Source of the DNA: Amia ocellicauda
Lineage: Eukaryota > Chordata > Actinopteri > Amiiformes > Amiidae
DNA: 64,000 bases
Assembly (NCBI RefSeq): GCF_036373705.1
Contig: NC_089866.1
Span: 4,597,001-4,661,000, forward strand
Direction: 5' to 3'
Program-made: the position numbers and the translations under genes
Notes under the pieces: generated by a model
What the model was told of the DNA's origin: nothing
The model's input: only the letters and a program-made list of their open reading frames with translations
The model's database searches: none
Shown: in pieces, positions 46,627 to 61,600 of the stretch
Layout of the letters: each line of letters starts with the position of its first letter
How positions within the stretch are numbered: position 1 is the stretch's first letter

Positions 46627-49600
46627 CACCACTGTCTTTTTTTTTTTTTTTACTAGCCCCTGTTATTCTCAGATGGTTATTTAATTGGGTTTAATGTGGT
46701 GGGTAAGTAACTACCCGTCCCTCAGTCATTGTGCTAATGGACCACTCTGTGATTTGTATCTCTGGAAAGTTTGACTGCAGAGGCCCTTGAGCTCAGCGGT
46801 AGGGGACTAGTCCACTTCTCTTGTACAAACACGGCCCTGTTCTCTCTGCTCTTCACACATGAGGAGGGCTCGTGAGAAAACGGTCATCCCTGTGTGTCAG
46901 GCTGCGTGGTGTTTGATTGATGTTCCTGCGTTTCTCTGTGTCCTGCTGGCTCAATACGTCCCTCCACCCAAACAGATGGTGTTGAGGGTGATGTGGCTTC
47001 AGACGGGTATATCGGGGGAATTCGTACTCTTAAGGGGATGATCCAATCCTCTGTGGGACGCTTGTGGAAGTCCACTAGACCGCTATACCTAGTGATGAGT
47101 TACACTGAACCTGTGCAAGGCTTTGACTCCTAAAGGAAGCAGGAGGCTTCTTTACCTGGTGAGATGTACCGGGGCTCTGATTTTGGGGAGGAGGGGCAGA
47201 GAGCCGCTAACTACTATAATTCACGTAGCAAGGGCCATCGCTTCTGCATCGACAGGTGCTACAGAAAGTTGGATGGCTTCATTGACTGCAAGTAATGGAA
47301 TAGCCAGCAGCCCCTTCTCATTGATTTGAGTGCACTGCGTAAGGAATTGCATCTTCATCGTACTGTAATTTGGGCCCATCAGCAGAGCTGTCAAGCCTCT
47401 GGGACGGCAGTGGCCTGGGAACGGGCTGGCGGAGATAAAGATGAGGCAGTTTGTTAAAAACAGTGCATCGTTGCGAGCTGATGTGTGGTGGTGGGGGGTG
47501 GGGGGGACCTTGCAACCCTGGCGAATGGCAAATGACTGGCTTTACCCAGCTCTTGCGCAGGGAGGGCTCGGGTCGAACCAATCTGAAAAGCTGACAGTTT
47601 AAATGTATGTTATTAAGACCGAACTGTGCAGCTGACAGAGGGAATCTGGCTCTTCTGATTGTTGTAGGAGAGATGGATCTACCCTAATATAAAATTGGCT
47701 TTATTGCTTTATTTATTTATTTTTTATATGCAAGCTCTTCAGGGCTGGCGATGGAGTGATCCTGGCACTGAATGATTATAGTGGCACATCGGCCTGCATG
47801 ACTAGACATCTCTCCTTATTTTTTGTTCTTCTTTAATCCTTGTTTTCGTCACATGGATGATCATTGTTAATTTCTAGTGGCGTATCGGTCTTACGCCTTA
47901 GATCATCCAGGACAAAGTGCCCGGCCTTTTCAGGTTTCCTGTGTTGCTGGGAGATTTTGTTCTTATTTATTGATCTCTCCTCAGTGTATGATGCTATTGT
48001 TGGACGAGCACAAACAAGCCAGAGCGATATGTGCCAGTATTGTCCTGTAGTCATTACTGGCTGCGTAAAGGGCCTTTATTACAGTGAAATGGACATTCTT
48101 TTTTTCTGTACTATACCCTTATGTCTTTCTTTATCACCATAGATTTCATTAATCTAAATCCTTACACCCAATAAAGTTCCCCAGTGGCTGGAAAAAAATC
48201 TATTAATTGTGTCTAAATCTATTCATGGGTTCAAATCCATGCAGTGACACCCGCCTGATCCAGTTTTTCTCGGGATGGGTGATAGGATGCTACGGCAAAT
48301 GTGTCTTGATCCTGCAAATTGTAAACTAACCGGTTCTCCTAGCTGACGGAAGATTCTGGAAAGATTTCACATTTTATTTACGTGCTTTAAAATCAGTGAA
48401 TGGAAGAACGACCCAGTGTAAAAGTACAGTTTTATTTTTTGATGTAGTATTTTGGACACTTTACGACACCATATGGTGCAACCATTCTGATCTCTGAGTG
48501 GCACCTTGTTACAAACTCTACAAGTAAAACATTTCTGAAATGCCTGTGATATATGGGTTAAAGATGACTGGACTCTTAGACTCATGCAGCTTGTTTAGAT
48601 GTAGGAATGCAGGATACGAAGTGGATGAACTAATTGAGATGTTAGACCTATATTTTATGTCCAAACTACAAAGATCACAAAAGTCAAAGAGCATTAATAA
48701 AAATTTAGTTTCTCCTTTGTCTTGTTTACCGTATAAAATGTCTGGAAATGGCTTCACCGGACACACTTTTGTGTGGTGAATGTTTAATGAAAGCACCAAT
48801 GGGCGTGTTTCAGATCTGCACGGGAGTGGGCCACAGTCACAGAAACCGCAGCGCTAGGAGTATGTTATGAATACCGCTTTCAGACTGTATTCTAGGTCTG
48901 TTTGCATAACAGAACTTTGTTGTGTCCATAACCTTGGAGAACCGACTGCCTCAGCAAGTTTCAATACTGGAGAACTATAAAAGTTCCCAGGGAAGATGAC
49001 CTCTTGAAGTTTGTTTACAACACACTGGGTGAATGAATAAGCAAAGCGTTTCAACATTAACTGTGTTTAGATTTTTTTCTTTGGCAGTTAACTTGTCTGT
49101 TGTTGCTGTGACTGGCTGAATTGGTTTGTACTGTGTAATGACTGGTAACTCAATGTTTATTTATATTTAAATCCCTTAAACTGTTCAGTTCAGTGCATGT
49201 CTCCACATTTTCACCCCCCCCCCAGTAATTTTCTCCATGATGGGTGAGCTTGTACTGCATAAAGATGATTGTGTTGGAATCGGGTCATTAGGGAGGAAAG
49301 GGTATTGGTCTGGTGAGGTTTATAACATGACAATTGTATCATTGAGTTCCATCTCATAGGAAAGTAGGACATCTCATTTAGCTTAATAACCTGGCGTGGA
49401 ATTCCAGCAGGAATACAGGATCTTGATCAGCTTTGAGACGTTTCTGCAGTGAAGGAGGCCCTGGGGTTTTAAGCTCACGGAGCTGTGGAAGCCGGTTGAA
49501 GCTTTCATAACCAGCTTCATCTCAACTTGGAACGCATCCAATGGCAACGTGCACTTAAATATGCCTTGTGGTGAAAGAGCATGCAGGATAGTGGTCTGGC

Positions 49601-52600
49601 AAACCGATTTTGGCAACTTATGCTAACGGGTGGCCAGCTTGGTTTAGCCCATATCGATGCAGTCAAGAAAATAAATGTAAAGAATAATTCACGTGTTGTA
49701 CAGAAAAGATATGTAGTTTATCTGATCTAGGCAGTGTGTAGTATGCTATTTTTGCTGGTGTGGTTTACAAATTCGAGGCTGTAGACCTGGGTGGTGATAA
49801 TCTGGCACAGGGATCTTTCATGTACGCAACCGTGTACCGGCTGGCTATACAGCACTGACCTGGACTTTAAGGTAAACAAAAGGGTGCGATCTGCTTTGCA
49901 TGGCTCTGCTGATAAGCACATCTGTGGTGCTGTCCCGATCCCTTCCTGTTGGCCTTTCTAATTTATGCTAACCTTCTCCAGGAGGAACGGAGACTCACAG
50001 CCCAATAGGGGCAGCAGTGTGATGTCAGTGTCACGGCACCTGGACCCGCCTCTCTGCCTGTTTTGGGCTCAACATTGTACAGTGAGCAAGTCTCTAGTCG
50101 GAATTCAGCTGTTCAGCGTGGCCTGGCTTCAAATATTGTATGTTCAGGAAATTTATAGGATGTGTTATAAGCCTAATCCAGGATCCAAAATGGATGCACA
50201 ACACAGAAGCCTATCAATGGCTTCTGCATCGGGATGTTCACACCCTTAGTTGCCATTCTCTCTCTCCGACCAACTGCATGCAAGGCAGATGAGCCGCACT
50301 CCGTGCTGTGTATCAGTGGCTGTTGCAGTGCTCGGCTGCGCGGCTCGGGGCTTATCGTGTGCGGTGCAGGACACTGCCCAATGTGCACTTTCAGCTGCTT
50401 TTCCAGTCCCCTGCCTCGCCGTGTTTGAAGTGTGGGCCGTGTAAAAGTAATCCCTACAGGAATGTCCCTCATCTGTCCCTGGCCTTTATTCTTTTTATGT
50501 ATTTCTTATTCGAAGCTGCCAGGGCGTGATGGCTTGTGTTTATAGAGTCCACTAGGTTGTTTTGCTTGTGGTTTTCAGGTGCTATAATCTATTTGTGTCA
50601 ATGAATGGCTTGAAAATCGTTCTAATCACAATTCTGCAGCCATGCTAAAAAACGTAAACTCAGTCGTTCAAATGGTGCACAGAAAAATGCCAGCTGCATG
50701 CCTGGGATATAAATAGATTTACACTGGTGCGCTCTGTTCCTTTTCTTCTACTGTAAACCACCTCTGTCTAACCTGCCAGCTTGTTTTTCTCGCTTGTCTT
50801 TTTGTTCTCTGTGCCTCCGAAACACTCCTCCGTATTTGTTTGATGGAGGACAATTCTAAAGAAAACAATGTTATCCTGTTCACACACAGGAACGGCCTTA
50901 TCTGTGGAGGACTGGCATGGCTTCCAAGCATATTAAAGTTATCTAGAGAACGGTGCATTGAATAGGACTGGTCTTGGAGCACTCAATAAAGCATTAGGGC
51001 CCAAGATAAACTCTCAGGTCTGGTATCATGTTCCCCGGTTTGTAATTTAACATTGGGTAGTACAAGATTAGTGCTAATCAAGGAAACCATTGTAACTCAC
51101 TGTACACAGACTCCTGGGAAAGCACAGTGTTTGGTGCAGCTGTTGACCAAATATCGGGGGACATTCAGGTTAAAAAAAACAGTCCACCTCTCCGATTGTG
51201 GCTTTGTGCTCGTTTCCTTTAACCCCAAAGACCCACTTCTACCCAACACCTGGAGAAAACTAGACATATTAAATATTCATCAACGACCTCTACAGTTTTT
51301 TTTGTGTCGTGCCCTTGTTTACAGAGGGATCGTCTTCGATGGTCTTTCCACAACTCCCTACTGGGAGCCACAGCACCCTGTCATAAACAGGCATTGTACA
51401 CACTGTGCTGAAAACAGAGGGGGCTTGTGTATCATCCTGCTCCCAAAGCTGCCCTCAATGGGTCTGTACAATAGCAGCCTGTGGGAAGGCAGTCACGCAT
51501 GTGTGCTGTAATAACAGTGATTAGAGTTAATGAGTATGTATTTGGAGTGCAAGTGCTTCGTGCACCAAGGGACAAGTCGGTGTTAAGCAGGAGACCGGTT
51601 TATAATGCGTTGGGTTGAGGTATTGCAATTTTATTTAAACAATTACAGTCGGTGGACCGTCTGCCAAGGCCTCTGGTTCTGTTTATCATCTCGGCCCGTC
51701 CCGCTGATTTGACTGTGCCATTCAAACAGAACCCCCACTTAACTGATGTTCTAATTAAAAGGCCTTGCTGCTTAACTGGCCTCAGATCATCAACACCCAT
51801 ACACAGATCTTTCATCTCTTTGGCAAGAACCTTGTTTTGGCAAGAGCCTAGGATGTATTATCAATAAAATATTAACGATACTCTTTTTAATAGTAAAGAT
51901 AGTAAAAAAGTATAAAACCCATGCCTGGGAGTTATGGTGCAATAATTAGGGCTTCTTCACACAACCGTCTCTTTCAACAGCCTCTCGATCCAGATCCTAT
52001 AATTCACCCCCATCCCTCGAAATATGCAATTGAGAGGCTCCGATTTGGCGCCCGTCTGTTCAGCCCTCCTGTGGCGCTATACAGATCTGCTTCTTGAGGT
52101 CGAGAGGTCGGGCTTTAATTGGGTGTGCAGTTCTTCGGGGGTTCTCCGTATGCTGTCCTATCTACCAACATCTTCCATCACAGAGAGGAGCCATGCTCTG
52201 CTCGATCTCGACTCCTCGGCCCGTGTGGCGAGGCGCCGGGTTACGTGTGGAAGTGATGTATTGATGTATGAAATGGCCTTTGGCTTCTCAAGCAGGTTGT
52301 AGGCTCAGCCGCACTGCGACAGCCTTAGTTGTGTGTATGGGGAGATTTACATCTAGCCTATAGCTCATCTAAGCTATTGACCTGACGTATTTTTGACATA
52401 TGCAAAGATTTTGGCGATCTGAAGCAGCAGGGCGTGTTGCGTAGCTGCATTTCTGATGTATAGTTTATTCACAATCTATTTTGTCTCCTTTTGTGCCCTG
52501 AGACGGCAGCAGAGGACAAAGATCGCCTCAAACCCTCTTAGCTGCTGTAAATGAAAGGCATCTAATTGTAGACTTGCTGAATGGCAGTAATACGGTTTTT

Positions 52601-55600
52601 AGACTTATGTAGGACAGGAAAGCGTACCACTTCAGCGCTTATCTTTCCAAACACACAGCTCTGCTACAGTACTGTAAATGATCTGGGGGGGGGGCAGTAC
52701 AGTAATATGGCTGCTCCTCGACCTACAGAGAATCTGTGCTCTGCTGCTTCAGGATGAGCAAAGCCTCAAGCCCTCGGTGACTAATGGCGGCCTTGAGAGC
52801 TGAGGCTCTGGGTAGCCATTCACTGTACCTTACGAACCTTTTGAAGTCCCGTTGATTTAAAACCGCTGAAGCTGTAAGGCGATTTGAGGAATCCACAGAA
52901 TATCTTGCTGCATAATTAATAGACGTCTTTGTAGAGGGAGAAGAGGGTTTTGAAGTAGATTTGTCACGCGGCCGAAAAGCCTTAAACACAGTAGACCGTA
53001 ACCCACCTCTGCTGCCGCCTTCACTGTCTGAGAAAGTTACCTGAGAAGAACCGCAATCCACGTGGAGGGAGCTGGTGCTGTTTTTCCATGAGGATATGGA
53101 TTTGTATCATCCTTTTTAAACCGAAACCTCTGAACCAGCTGGATGAGAAATGATGATGGTTAAAAAAGATATCTGTTTCATGGATGGAGTACTTTTACCT
53201 CTGTGCTCTTAATTTCTTGTCCCTTTATAGCTATCCTGTGCCAGTTAGCCACAAGTTAAAGTACATCCCTGCCCTCAATCTGTCTTTGAGGCTGCCCCCC
53301 CCGAGCGAGGGCTGTATCTGAATGGCTTCTGGTTTCGCTCCACCCTGTGTTCTGAACTGCCCTAATTATTAACCTCGCTGACAGTTGTAGCCCCTTTCCT
53401 GGTCTTAAGGAGCCCGTGGATAACAGACCCGTAAAAGTTGCACCATCTGTCTCGCAGCACCAGAATCTGAACCCCCCCCATGGCTCTGTGTGGTTCACCA
53501 TAAAATTTGTCATTATCTTTGATCATTAACCATTCTGAAAATGTATGCAGTTGCATTTTTGCGCTGGGGGGTTGGTTAAAAATGATTTATTCAGTTGTAA
53601 TTTTATTATGAATACAGTGTGGGCAACATTAATAAAAATTATGCTACAATGCAGTACTACAGATGTATACATTTGTATGAGGTTGTAAACCATAAGTCTT
53701 CTCATTTGGAAATCCAGTCCATGTTACATGATTCAAGCTGCTGTGTTGTAGACACGGGCCTTCAAATGATACGTCCTGCTTCCTCGTGCAATACGACTGC
53801 TGCACACACTGAAGTGTTTGTCTCTTGGTTTTATGGCATTGCTTATCCGTAGTAGTTGCAGCCCTCGTGTTTACTAGCCCTTGGAACAGTGTAGTAAGTG
53901 TAGCACAGGGCCCCCACAGAGCGCTCTAACAGGTACTGAAAGTTACTGTATTGAACTGCGAGTGCAGCACGGTGTTGCCACAGCCACAGCGCAATCATTG
54001 TGCGTTTCAAACCCTCGCCTTGCATTCCTCTGGGCTGTGACCTCGGTCTGAACAGGCGGTGAATACGTCTCATTGTATTAGTAGTTTCAGAAGCGTGGTT
54101 AATCTGTGCTTCCCTTGTCGAGAGCTCTCGCGCTCGGGAGTGGTTCCCATCAAAGAGCAGAGTCTCCTCGTGGGGATGTGAAGTTTTCCTTCCTCCCGTC
54201 CCCCGTGCAACTCCAGTTCATATGTTCTCCAAATGGAACCATTTCATGAGCCATTTCATATGATCACCTTCATATGTGAACCCAGTGAGGCAACAACACT
54301 GGACCTCCTGTTCACCTCTGGTTTGATAACTCACTGATTCCTGCTTCATAAAGAGACGAGGAGAGTGCAAGGAGAGATGATTAAAGGAGCTGTAATTCGC
54401 CAAGACTAGATTAGTCAAGTCTCAAGTCAAGCCCGTGGTCTCCAGGCTGTTGAGTTTGTTCTGAACTGTGGGCTGATAACAGATGGTGCCACTCCATGCC
54501 CAACTTAAACATTGTCTATTGATTGTTTTTGTGCTCCTCCTGTCCTGTTTTATTATCGCCATCAGTACTGGGCGTAATTTTCTTCCACCCCATGATGACA
54601 ATATCTCTTTTGAGGCATTTTCCAAAATCTACTTCCTGGAAGGCTGTTCAGACAGATTTGCATTTTCCTTTGTATTGCAGTTCAGGTAATGCTGCTAAAC
54701 TGGGCTTCTCCTATTAAACAAACAAAACATCTGACATCAAAATGAAAGTATCGCACCGCACTGGTGCTTTAATTTTAAGACGTGGGTTTGTGGGTGAAAA
54801 GCAGTCGAGGTCAGCAATGTGTCTGTTTTGATGTTGCTGTGAGAGCTGGTGAGTTAATAGACAGGTTTCATTGGGCAGAGAGACGTACGGCTGCTTCCTG
54901 TGATGCTCGGTGGTGTTATATTGGCTCTGCTTGCGGTTTTCGATGCTGTTCATTACAGATGCAAAACCTCTGAAATGTCATATCACTGGCTTTGATAACT
55001 CACTGGTTCCTGCTTCATACAAAATTGTATTGGCTGATTCCTTAGCACATATATGTTAATCCCATTTTAAGGATTATGTAGATTGGGTTTTCAGCGCAGA
55101 GGGGTATTTAAAACTGAAATCATACGGCTTGTGTTGACACGCAAAAGTGCACTATTAACATTTTAGTTTTATTTAATTTACCTCCATTCCTAGACTAAGA
55201 AAAACAAACGTGGCTTCAATCGAACTGCCAGGTCTCTGTGTACATTTGAACATGAAACGCTTCGATACTCAAATACAATTCTCTATCTGGTTCATAGATT
55301 TAGAAACGTCCGAAACCCGTCACGCACACAGTGGAGTTCTTTAATGAATGATTTGCAGGTTTATGGGTATCAATAACATCCACACAGGAATATATAGACA
55401 AGTGTGGAAACGCACACTTCCTCAGCCTCTGCTCTCTCTTTTTGAGGCTCGTGGCCGCATATCTTGGGGTCCCTGAGGCACCCTAAGCCCAGACCGCTCT
55501 GTCCCTCAAACCCACAGCCCCTTTCCACTCGTGACTTTTCCATCTACATCATGCAATTTCCTTAATCCGCAGACCAGCCCCTGTCTTTCAACTTGAGCTG

Positions 55601-58600
55601 CTCTATAAAAGCTCCCTTTAATCTCTAAATGGCCACGGAGATGTGTAGCTTCTCCTGACTCCGAGGCATTAATCTGTAGCTGATGGAGATAATTTTGAAT
55701 AAGCACACAGCGTATGTTTGCTTGTGTAACTGATACACAGATTTGCCTGCTTTGGCACACTGGGGCAATATTCACACAGTACCTTCATTTTCACTGACTT
55801 AAAGGGGCAGGTTTTAACTCCTGCACAGAGGGGGCGACGGCAGGCTTTTTGTATGAATTAATAATTCAGTGCTGCCGTTTGTGCTGAAATCTCGGGCCAG
55901 CGTACGGAGGTCTGTGCGGAATGTGCTGGAAGCTGCATCTCTAATTGTGTCTCTAAGATTGTCCAGATTGTGCTGAACGAGCTTCTCAGCACTCAAAACG
56001 GGTCCCTTCTGTCGCGGACGGTCTGATTTATTCCGGGCGAGCGCCGTTGCGATCGAGTGCTCGGCCACTTCAGCGCCGCAGCCTCGCTCTTCAAACTGTC
56101 AGTGAGGCACGGCTTTATTCAGATGGAGCGCCGCCTGATCGGCCCTTTTCTGTGCCGAGCGAGCGCTCCGTATCCTCTCTGGCTCGTTGCGAAGATCCCC
56201 CCCCCCCCAATGTAGCCCAAATTCTCCTCAATGGCCGTTTCCCTGGATACCTTTTCACCTGTTGCTAGGCTACTCGAAGGGTGGTTACTAGGATACAAGC
56301 AGCTGATTACATCGGTGGGTATCATGTGACGGGCGCTGGGTAGATATCGGATTGTGGCTTGTGTGTAATATGGAAGGTGGTGTGTGTGTTTGGGGGGGGG
56401 TGGTTACGTAATGCGGGGCCCTGCTGTGTTGCGCATGGAACAATGCAACCAAAAATGTGCTGAAACACGCTGGATTAACCCTTCTCGTCGTGGTTGTTTT
56501 TGAACAACAGGGAGATTATCTGATTGTCTGGATTGGCTTTCTGATCCGGCTTTCCGAGACTGTGATTGAATGGTTGAAACCGCGATATTGGTGATTGGCT
56601 AAAACAGTCTTGCGGTGGCAGGGAAGGACAGCCTAGCTGACATGAATAACAAATAAACAAACAATCATATGCGTTATCATTTGTCAGTAGTTGCATTTGT
56701 ATTCGGTTGAACGCACACTTAAAAAAAAAAAAAACAACAATCTTTTATTTACGTTCAGCAGTTGTAGCAGAATGTAAATTCAGTTTATTTTGGCCTAGAC
56801 TCACTTGACAAAGGAAACGATGAGCTGGCCATGAGGATGAGGCCGTTTGACCTGCAAAGGCAGTGTTTGGGATGGAGGAGAGATGCAAAGCAATGAATGC
56901 CGGGAAAGTGCGGTCGTTGACGGATTTGTATGCTTGAAGGGGGAATTCGGGCACGAGATCGGGTCGTCCCCCTTCCAAACTTGAGATTAAATCCCCAATG
57001 AAACGCTCCACAATAAAGCCCACACAAAACCGAAACCTGTGGAAGCACTGGACACCGCCTAGTATCTGTTAATAATTGAGTGAACATCTGGGGCCCTTGT
57101 CAGAGGTCTGGGCGGCCTTTGTGTGTTGTCATGGGTGTGGATGAAAAGATTAAGGCAGGGAGACTTCTCACACACTGCAAGTGACTTTACTTACAATATG
57201 ATCCTTGCATACATTTTTCTCGCTACTAAATCTGGGTCAGTGAGAGACAAACAACAAAAAATGTTTTTTCTCTAACTTGACGGACATTGTTGATGGACAT
57301 AGCTAGCTTCATACAGGGCAATGTGACGGACCAGGACACAACTGTGTCTCAGGGATGGGATGGTATTCAATTTCTATGATCTGATGTCTGCAGTAACCGG
57401 AATATGACTGTATAAATCATGTAGCTTAATTCTGTCTACAAATGCATGTCAACACTGAGCTTCCAGAATAAGGCAGTCTGCTTCATGAGGTTTACACTGT
57501 ATAGGATTATATAAATATGGTATCAATCCAGTTATATTTCTAAAGCAATGCAGGAACAGTAGCGCTCATGTCACAGAAAGGTCAGATACTATGTGGCTAT
57601 AGCATAATTAGGATAATCGCGGTGCAGTGCAGTAGGAAAGGTATCTATTTACAGTAGTCTAAATCTAAACTGGTAAAACCGGTATCCGTCTGTAAAGTGT
57701 ATATTCTGCAGTGCTGCGCTTTAGAAATGCCGGTTTGTTTTTTGTAGCCGCTCCAGAGTTTTAATGGGCCAGTTCGCTTAGAAACTGCTGATTTCAAGGT
57801 CTTCTACACTTATCACAAGGATATCTGCAAATTTAGCACCAGAGCTCAGATTATATGTTGCAATAAATTTGGTTAAGTCTGTCTTTTCATGTAGCTTTTT
57901 AACTAATAAGAATAGGATGATTTAAAGTTACATTCCACAAATGTGTGTGCTAAGTACAAATTGCTCTTTCTGACAAAAATACAATCTCCAGTCTGCGCAT
58001 CCAATCAATATAAAACTGGGGTCTGGGTTTTACTTTGCCCTCTATTTAACATCAAAGTGCTTGGTTGTGGTGCACAAAGCTTTTGGGGTGGGGGAGTGGT
58101 AAATAAACTTTGAGGCTTCGCTCAGTCTTTGTATGCACACCAGTTTTGGAAAGCGGAAACATTACAGTAACCGATCGGGGCTTCTGCATAGGTGCGCCCT
58201 GTATGTCCCTGTACGCCCCCGGGGTGTGCTGTGCGGTGCTGTCTGGGTTCTGAATGCTGTGTTGTCTCCTTGTCGCAGGTGAAGGACCTGACGCGGTTCC
58301 TGGATCCCAGCGGCCTGGGAGTGATCAGCTTTGAGGATTTCGTCCGTGGCATCACGACCATCAGCAATGGAGGTGAGCCTTTTGGTGGACTTGTTTTTAT
58401 TCATACTGTATTCTTGTGGTCAGTGTGTGTATACCTCTTCTATCAGGCATAAATGCTAATCAACCCCCCCCCCACCAGCTGAGCGGTTTCCTGTAACAAG
58501 ATGGTCCTTCCTGACATTCATACACTCCAGAAAGATGGACACTGACAGAGGCGCAGTTATGGCACGGCCTCTCTCACTCCTCACTGTTTTCTAGGTTAGC

Positions 58601-61600
58601 TTGCTTGGGTTTCTCAGGCCTTCAATTAATAATGGGACTCTGAGTCATAAAATCACAAGGGCCTCGGGATAAGACTCCGAGAGGAGGGATCAGGTTTTCC
58701 TGAATAATTCACACGATGCTCTGTAACTCCCGGACTTGCCGGGGGTTTCTTAGCAGCACCGTGAGTTAGATGTCACGGAGGAAATGGCCACGTCTATCTA
58801 TCGGGCCCGTCTATTGAAGAACAAAGAGGGGTTGTTTTCTGACACCTCTGTCTCCAGACTATCTAGTGGAGAAGTATAGACGATCCCCCCATCCCCCCCC
58901 CCCCAGGATTAAATGGGAGACAAAAACTAAAGATGGTAGATAAACGAGGGTCGGTTGTTTTTATTTTAGTTTTATACCAGCACAACAGCGAGTCCTCTCC
59001 AGCAGCGTGTTGTCCTGTGGTTTTAATGTAGGCCAATTAATTGCGAATCTGCTGTGGAAAGCTGCACTGCAGGGGAAATCAGCGGCTTAAGACGGAGAGA
59101 AGGAGGGGGTTGAGCGCGAGTTGGGCTCACCCGAGGAGGGGCATGAAAGCTAAACGAACGCCTGCGATGCGAGGTGCCCAGAACAGGTAGCAGATTCCAT
59201 CATGGGAGGCTTTATTGAGACGGTCTGTTAAAGTGCTGCACCAGCGCCCGGCACTTCTGCTCTCGCAACCCGATCTAAAGCTGCGCTGATCTGAACGGTC
59301 TTGACACTCCTCATATTTTGTTCCTCTGGTTGCATTTGCCAGGAGCTGCTTGAGATGATACTGAGCTGCAACTGAAAGGGAACCCAGACCAAGCATGTTT
59401 GATGCGTAGACATCTTTAGTTGGCATCCGGAACTGCTAGTGCAATCCAAAAAATAAACCGGTTGCCTCAGATAACTGTGCTTTTTCTCTCCCTCTTTCAG
59501 TCAATGTGTGTTTTCACTCTGAGAGAAATCTCTGACCCTGTGACCCCCCGCCCCCCCGCCTCACAGTGGGGTGCTCCTGTCTTTCTCCACACTTTTTTTT
59601 TTTTGCGACGTCTTGCAGAGCTGTCAGTCGGGGGAGGGTTGATTCTCAGCCGCAGAACAACAACAACAACTGTCAGGCAGCTCCTGAGATGGTGCGGGGG
59701 CGGAGGTGGTGGGAGGCTGAATCTTATTGTTGTTGTGAACTGGAAGACCCCCTCCCCCTAAGCTCCCACCGCGGCTGCTCTCGCTGGTCTTCATTGCAAT
59801 ATTATACTCCCTCAGCACTGCGCACCCTGTGTCTGTCTGTGATGGGCTCCTGCTAGCAGCTGACATCAGCACAAGGCCCTCTCTCGCTTGCTCTGCCACG
59901 CCACCCCCTCCATTGCTGTCTGATTGATAAGGACCACTTCTGCATAGTCAGACACATAGTTGTGCAGTTGCCTTCCCTAACACTGAAATTGCTGGGTTTG
60001 TACCCCCGAGGCTGTAATCCCCCCTTTTAACAGAGTGCATCAGCTTAACACACACCCTGTAGCTTTTAATAAGTGTGGGTGTGGGTGTGTGTCCTTGCAT
60101 ATTGTGAACAGTTTCTGATGAAGCCCGTGTGTGGCTCCTGTGGGCCACAGCGCACACTTGGGAGCAGACGGTCGAGTCTCTTGCACACGAGTGTTGGAAT
60201 GCTATGATGATGTCACACAGTTCTTGACAGGCTGGTGGCAGAATTCCTCTGCTCCCATCATGCCATGCTTTTGTTTGTCCGCCACACACTGATTCAGAGA
60301 TGATGGCTCACTGGGCTCAGACCTGACGGGAAAACCACTCCAACCGTTAATCGCCTCATGATTCTCGCAGATTTGATTAACCCGACTCCTTTTCCTGCTC
60401 CTTCCTGAGCCGTCCATTAAAGCTTTTGTGTGCGGTGTGGGCCAGAGGATTGACGTGTAGATGGAAATCTCCGGACTGAGCCCGTACGGGTGTAACCGGT
60501 TCTGCTGGGCATATGGTCTTTGTGTTCTGATATATGGATAGTTACTAAATGGTTAAGACCTGCTGTCTGCAGAAGGAACTGAATGAGGGAAGTAGCCGGC
60601 GCTGGGGTTTCTGGGAATTTTTGTTTGTCTGCAGCCTGTCCCGATTCATCTCACGGTTGTCTCTTTCATTATCAGTGATGGGCTGGTCTACATTACTGTG
60701 TCGCCAGGCGGTCTTTCCCAACACGAGATACTGAAGGTGCAAGATTTGAATATCCAGTCCATTGCGAAACGACAAAAATCCCCCCCTAACAACAAAGCAC
60801 GGCAAATTCTCCAGGATTGGCGTGTTCGCCTCTCTCATCTGCAGAACGGTGATTAAAATCAATCGGAGCCCAAAAGGCATCCCATGGTGGAACCAGGTTA
60901 GAGACCGGGTATTGAGACGCATTGTTAAAAATGCTCCTGGTTTGAAACCTTCTCCTCACACCTGGGTTCTGTTTCCACGCTCACCAGCTGCAGGGCAAAA
61001 CAGGAACGACTCATATGACCATTTCCTCAGTGAATCCTCCCCATTGTTGACCACTAATGTCTCTGCTTGAGATTGTGTGGTTGAAGGGTTTTGCATTTAC
61101 ATCTCACACAATCTCCCTCCCCCTCAGCCTATCGGTGAAACCCTTTCAAGTTGAGAGTGTAGGACCTAGAGCTGCTTTCTCACCAGGACCAGAGCAAACC
61201 GTCCCCGCCAGGCCAGCCTGATAAAGGAGGGCAGGCATCTACTTAGACGAGCAGCAGGGCCAACAAATCGGCTGTTTAGGCCTCTTGATTGCATGAGAGC
61301 TTGTGATAACCTCAGAGTGGGTTGTCTGCGATCACCCTACAGCCTTTAAAGTGCAGATCTCCAATTTCAATCCTGAAGTGCATGACGAGCAACAGACTTG
61401 CATTGACCTCTTGCACCATTTAGGTAATCCTAGGTTTTTCGGGGGAGGGGGAGTGAAAGTCGAAAGCTTTATTTCCAAATGCAGTGGTTAAAAAGGCCCC
61501 AGATCCCTTCTTGTGGTTTGATCCACACACTGTTGTTTCCCCATCACTGTCTACATCCTGCCTGTTTGTAACGTGTTGCCGATGACTGTTTTAGGCTCGG

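Larger units (their letters stand above)
40757..58278 (+). other. RAB11FIP3: RAB11FIP3 intron 1, 17.5 kb, no gene seen
   Basis: This long intron is AT-richer than the flanks. I found no coding exon, tRNA or rRNA. Contents seen: a (TAA)n run near 45139, a GA run at 46590, a T run near 46640, C runs at about 49217 and 56198, and a 29-bp direct repeat at 54322 and 54991. Open frames of up to about 150 codons (for example 46216-46656 and 51053-51511) have no recognisable domain. Enhancers may be present but cannot be told from sequence alone. Confidence 0.6.

Noticed and set aside
46780..46810. tRNA-like A box (GAGCTCAGCGGTAG)
   Set aside because: No matching B box (GGTTCRANNCC) at the right distance and no cloverleaf can be drawn.
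48228..48240. B-box-like GGTTCAAATCC
   Set aside because: No A box at the right distance upstream and no acceptor stem.
51053..51511. 152-codon open frame in RAB11FIP3 intron 1
   Set aside because: Begins with TTG, lacks domain resemblance and splice context; probably chance.
59652..59735. (CAA)n and (TTG)n runs that could pair as a hairpin
   Set aside because: Short simple repeats; pairing is expected by composition and no other feature supports function.
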